Positions 60,649 through 64,000 of a DNA stretch of 64,000 nt are shown piece by piece; positions within the stretch are counted from its first letter, which is position 1; each line of letters starts with the position of its first letter. Below the pieces are notes generated by a model. That model saw only the letters and a list, made by a program, of their open reading frames with translations. It made no database searches and was not told where the DNA came from. Origin of the DNA: Macrococcus brunensis (GTDB lineage: Bacteria; Bacillota; Bacilli; Staphylococcales; Staphylococcaceae); contig NZ_SCWA01000001.1 of assembly GCF_004359615.1 (NCBI RefSeq), positions 1-64,000 on the forward strand, given 5' to 3'. A program made the position numbers and the translations under genes.

Positions 60649-61750
60649 TTACAGCTGACTTTTTAAGTAAGCATCAATAAAAAGTGAGATGTCGCCATCC
60701 ATGACGGCTGATGTGTTTCCTGTTTCAGCGTTTGTCCTGTGGTCCTTGACCATTGAGTACGGGTGGAAGACGTAAGAACGAATCTGAGAACCCCAGCCAA
60801 TTTCTTTCTGTTCACCACGTATAGCAAGCATCTCTGCTTCCTGCTCTTCCAGTTTACGCTGGTAGAGCTTCGCTTTCAGCATCTTCATCGCCTGTTCACG
60901 GTTTTTGATCTGTGAACGTTCGTTCTGACAAGTCACCACAATACCGGTCGGCTGATGGGTAATACGAACGGCGGAGTCAGTCGTATTGATGTGCTGCCCA
61001 CCTGCGCCTGTCGCACGGTACGTATCCACACTGATATCTTCCGGATTAATCTCGATCTCAATATTATCGTTATCAAATTCAGGCACCACTTCACATGAAG
61101 CAAAAGATGTATGACGCCGGCCAGATGAATCAAATGGTGATATACGCACAAGACGATGGACGCCTTTTTCGGCTTTTAAATAACCATAAGCGTTGTGTCC
61201 TTTGATCAATAGCGTCACACTTTTAATACCTGCCTCGTCTCCCGGCTGGTAATCAATGGTCTCTACTTTAAAACCTTGTTTATCGCTGAAACGCTGGTAC
61301 ATGCGTAATAACATGGCACCCCAGTCCTGCGACTCCGTACCTCCGGCACCTGGATGAAGTTCAAGGATGGCATTGTTAGCATCATATTCACCATCTAACA
61401 GCATCTTCAGTTCAAACTGATCGACATCCTCGCTGAGACTTCTTAAGTTTTCAGCGATTTCTGCTTCCATCTCTTCATCACTTTCTTCTTTAACCATCTC
61501 AAGCATGACTTCAATATTTTCTTTTTCTTCAGCCAGCGCTTTATAGCCATTGACCACTTCTTTTAAGGCATTACTTTTATTGATGATGTCCTGAGCTTTG
61601 TTTGCATCGTCCCAGAAGCCTGGATCAGCCATCATTTCATCGTATTCCTGTATATTCGTCTCTTTTTCCTCTAAGTCAAAGAGACCCCCTGAAACTATTT
61701 AATTTTTCATCTATTGATGAAAGAGTATTCTTGATTTCGAATGCTTCCAT
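60649..61750 (-). CDS. prfB: Peptide chain release factor 2 (programmed +1 frameshift)
   Basis: A release factor of 366 residues encoded in two frames. The first frame starts at ATG 61750, overlaps the secA stop by one base (TAATG), and ends at TGA 61678-61676 after 24 codons. The ribosome slips +1 at CTT-TGA-C, with codon GAC at 61677-61675, and continues to 60649. The S-P-F tripeptide that reads UGA/UAA is in [10 protein letters not shown] and the catalytic G-G-Q is in [10 protein letters not shown]. Low RF2 levels favour the shift, giving autoregulation. It is cotranslated after secA. Confidence 0.96.
61675..61690 (-). promoter_or_regulatory. prfB programmed frameshift site
   Basis: Minus strand AGGGGGTCTCTTTGAC: an internal Shine-Dalgarno-like AGGGGG three bases before the CTT slip codon and the in-frame TGA followed by C, the classical arrangement. 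Confidence 0.95.
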
Positions 61751-64000
61751 TAATTCTCATCTCTTCCGTGACAGTTTTTGTATTTTTTGCCGCTGCCGCA
61801 TGGACAAGGTTCATTTCGTCCGATAGTCGGCTCAGCCTGCTTAGGCTGTTTCTTCACTTTTTCTTTACCATCATTTGCGACCATGGCTTCGCCTTGAGCC
61901 ACTTGTTCACGCTCTACCTGCTCACCTTTATCGATGATGGATTTAAGTACATATTTAGAAACGTCATCTTCAATGTTATCAAGCATATCTTCAAACATTG
62001 TGAGACCTTCATTCTGATATTCACGTAGCGGGTTGATCTGACCGTATGAACGTAAATGGATACCTGTTCTCAGCTGATCCATCGTATCGATATGATCTGT
62101 CCACTTCATATCAATCGTACGAAGGAGAATCATGCGCTCAAATTCATGCATCTGTTCGCCCAGTTGAACTTCCTGGCGTTTATACTGTGCATCAATATGA
62201 TCCATGACGACATTATATATTTCATCGTTATCACGGCGGGCAATTTCTTCTTCTTTTAAGTCGCCCTCAGGAATATACATGTCTTCAATGTAATTGATGA
62301 ATGTTTCGTAGTCCTGCCGACCGTCTTCCCCTGTGAAATGCGCGTTAACTGCACGACGGACTGACTCCTGAATCATTGAATGAACCTGAGCTGAACAGTC
62401 TTCCTGCTCTAAGATGTCATTACGTTCTTTATAGATAATTTCACGTTGTTTACGCAGTACATCATCATATTCAAGGACACGTTTACGGCTGTCATAGTTA
62501 TTCCCCTCTACTCGTTTCTGAGCAGATTCTACAGCACGTGACACCATTTTAGATTCAATCGGTGCCTCGTCATTCATGCCGAGACGCGTCATCATATTCT
62601 GCATACGCTCAGAACCGAAACGGACCATAAGTTCATCCTGCAGTGACAGATAGAAACGACTGAAACCTGGGTCTCCCTGACGACCTGCACGACCACGAAG
62701 CTGATCATCGATACGACGAGATTCGTGACGTTCTGTACCGATAACTGCGAGCCCACCGATTTCCTGAACACCTTCACCGAGTTTAATATCTGTACCACGA
62801 CCAGCCATGTTCGTTGCAATCGTCACAGCGCCTTTTTGGCCCGCGTTCGCTACAATCTCTGCTTCTCGCTCATGATTTTTGGCATTCAGTACATTATGAC
62901 GGATGCCACGCTTTTTAAGCAGATCTGAAATATATTCACTCGTTTCAACTGCTACAGTACCTAACAGAACGGGCTGTCCTGCTTTATGACGGGCAATCAC
63001 TTCTTCAACTACAGCTCCAAGTTTCCCTTTTTCTGATGCGAAGATTAAATCGGCATTATCTTCACGCGCAATTGGTTTATTCGTTGGAATCTGTGTGACA
63101 ACCATATTGTAAATACTGATAAATTCCTCTTCTTCTGTTTTCGCTGTCCCTGTCATACCGGACAGTTTGTTATACATACGGAAGAAGTTCTGGAATGTAA
63201 TTGAAGCCATCGTTTTAGATTCGTTTTGAATCTCCACGCCTTCTTTTGCTTCAATGGCCTGATGGACACCATCAGAAAAACGGCGACCAGGCATTGTACG
63301 TCCAGTGAACTGGTCGACGATAACAATTTCACCATCTTCAACGACGTAATCCACATCTTTCAGCATAGAGCGATGAGCTTTCAGTGCAATATTGATGTGA
63401 TGCATCAGGCTGACATTTTTCACGTCATATAAGTTATCCACTTTGAACATTTTCTCTGCTTTATCAATACCGCTTTCTGATAACTGGATGCCTTTTGTTT
63501 TTTCATCATAGTTATAATCCACATCAGGTTTCAGCATCTTAACGAAGACATTTGCCTGAATATACATACCTGTTGACTTCTCAGCCTGACCAGAGATAAT
63601 CAGAGGCGTTCTCGCTTCATCAATCAGGATAGAATCGACCTCATCGATGATGGCAAAGTTAAGTGGACGCATGACCCGTTCTTCACTATACGTCACCATG
63701 TTATCCCGTAAGTAGTCGAAGCCGAGTTCATTATTCGTGCTGTATGTAATATCAGCCGCGTAAGCTTCACGTTTCTCAGCCGTTGTCTTACTATTTAAGT
63801 TAAGACCGACAGACAGGCCGAGGAAATTATAAAGCTGTGCCATTTCTTCAGACTGCGTGCTTGATAAGTATTCATTGACGGTAACTACATGCACACCTCG
63901 TCCTGTCAGTGCATTTAAATAGACGGGCATTGTAGCCGTCAGTGTCTTACCTTCACCGGTCTTCATCTCTGCGATATCCCCGCGATGAAGAACAGTCCCA
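61750..64000 (-). CDS. secA: Preprotein translocase ATPase SecA (N-terminus beyond window)
   Basis: The visible 749 or so residues cover most of this motor protein, which pushes secretory proteins through SecYEG. The first visible stretch ends in MKTGEGKT, the Walker A motif of nucleotide-binding domain 1 (around residue 100 in full proteins); [11 protein letters not shown] is motif II, the preprotein cross-linking domain and NBD2 with [13 protein letters not shown] and [10 protein letters not shown] follow, and the C-terminal zinc site [14 protein letters not shown] binds SecB-like partners or lipid. Only the first 100 or so residues are missing, to the right. The stop overlaps the prfB start (TAATG). 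Confidence 0.96.
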   Translation of the reverse strand, partial: GTVLHRGDIAEMKTGEGKTLTATMPVYLNALTGRGVHVVTVNEYLSSTQSEEMAQLYNFLGLSVGLNLNSKTTAEKREAYAADITYSTNNELGFDYLRDNMVTYSEERVMRPLNFAIIDEVDSILIDEARTPLIISGQAEKSTGMYIQANVFVKMLKPDVDYNYDEKTKGIQLSESGIDKAEKMFKVDNLYDVKNVSLMHHINIALKAHRSMLKDVDYVVEDGEIVIVDQFTGRTMPGRRFSDGVHQAIEAKEGVEIQNESKTMASITFQNFFRMYNKLSGMTGTAKTEEEEFISIYNMVVTQIPTNKPIAREDNADLIFASEKGKLGAVVEEVIARHKAGQPVLLGTVAVETSEYISDLLKKRGIRHNVLNAKNHEREAEIVANAGQKGAVTIATNMAGRGTDIKLGEGVQEIGGLAVIGTERHESRRIDDQLRGRAGRQGDPGFSRFYLSLQDELMVRFGSERMQNMMTRLGMNDEAPIESKMVSRAVESAQKRVEGNNYDSRKRVLEYDDVLRKQREIIYKERNDILEQEDCSAQVHSMIQESVRRAVNAHFTGEDGRQDYETFINYIEDMYIPEGDLKEEEIARRDNDEIYNVVMDHIDAQYKRQEVQLGEQMHEFERMILLRTIDMKWTDHIDTMDQLRTGIHLRSYGQINPLREYQNEGLTMFEDMLDNIEDDVSKYVLKSIIDKGEQVEREQVAQGEAMVANDGKEKVKKQPKQAEPTIGRNEPCPCGSGKKYKNCHGRDEN

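Overview
The window reads as core chromosome of a member of the Staphylococcaceae. The gene content, gene order and protein sequences are staphylococcal in type (gapR-gapA-pgk-tpiA-gpmI-eno, sufCDSUB, hprK-lgt next to uvrBA, lytM, a CHAP-domain secreted protein, ssrA-smpB-rnr). By eye the base composition is richer in G+C than in typical Staphylococcus aureus, so a Macrococcus-like relative is my best guess; this is inference and nothing was computed. No prophage, CRISPR array or resistance island is visible. The only mobile DNA is the end of an insertion sequence at the far left edge.

Layout. 1-127: end of an IS3-type element. 162-5689: yuzD-like gene, nfu, a lone biotin synthase gene under a BirA-type operator, and a formate dehydrogenase/DUF1641 pair. 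5733-7895 (minus): 2-hydroxyacid dehydrogenase, NagD-like phosphatase and a DUF86 protein. 7972-12678: DUF3055, then a minus-strand run yunF-yunE-yunD-lipA-yutD. 12739-15167: FetAB-type exporter and CorA. 15292-20461 (minus): the SUF iron-sulfur operon. 20669-23445 (minus): methionine ABC transporter metNPQ behind a SAM-I riboswitch. 23434-26765: thiol/redox cluster (two thioredoxin-like proteins, a Toprim protein, gcvH, an ArsC/Spx-like protein, an iron-regulated nitroreductase) plus aroD. 26862-28495: LytM and a DUF1801 protein. 28512-32806 (minus): tmRNA, smpB, rnr, est, secG. 32905-39937 (minus): lower glycolysis under GapR. 40050-42168: small thiol and membrane proteins, a lipoprotein and tRNA-Arg(CCG). 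42316-45209 (plus): clpP, alkaline phosphatase, a lipoprotein. 45228-52776 (minus): whiA-yvcK-rapZ, trxB, a TPR protein, an acyltransferase, lgt, hprK. 52866-58559 (minus): uvrA, uvrB, csbA, a ResA-like protein. 58641-64000 (minus): two cell-wall hydrolase-type proteins, cytochrome c551, prfB with its programmed frameshift, and secA running off the right edge.

How the genes fit together. Several blocks serve Fe-S and cofactor metabolism: Nfu and SUF make clusters that BioB, LipA and formate dehydrogenase need, and GcvH is a lipoyl carrier. Trans-translation (ssrA, smpB, RNase R) is contiguous, as is the glycolytic operon. The most informative content beyond the genes is regulatory: a BirA operator over the bioB -10, a Fur box nested in a terminator-like hairpin before the nitroreductase, four in-phase TTTACA repeats before the alkaline phosphatase, WalR-type repeats before two wall hydrolase genes, a CtsR box at clpP, a GapR palindrome, and a hairpin at the IS end that would hide the transposase ribosome binding site in read-through RNA.

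I did not find a clearly new multigene system. The best candidates for undescribed biology are the small membrane-protein pair at 40800-41106, the unknown 100-residue protein at 40282-40584, the lipoprotein next to the alkaline phosphatase, and the two RNA hairpins that appear to separate read-through transcripts from native ones.
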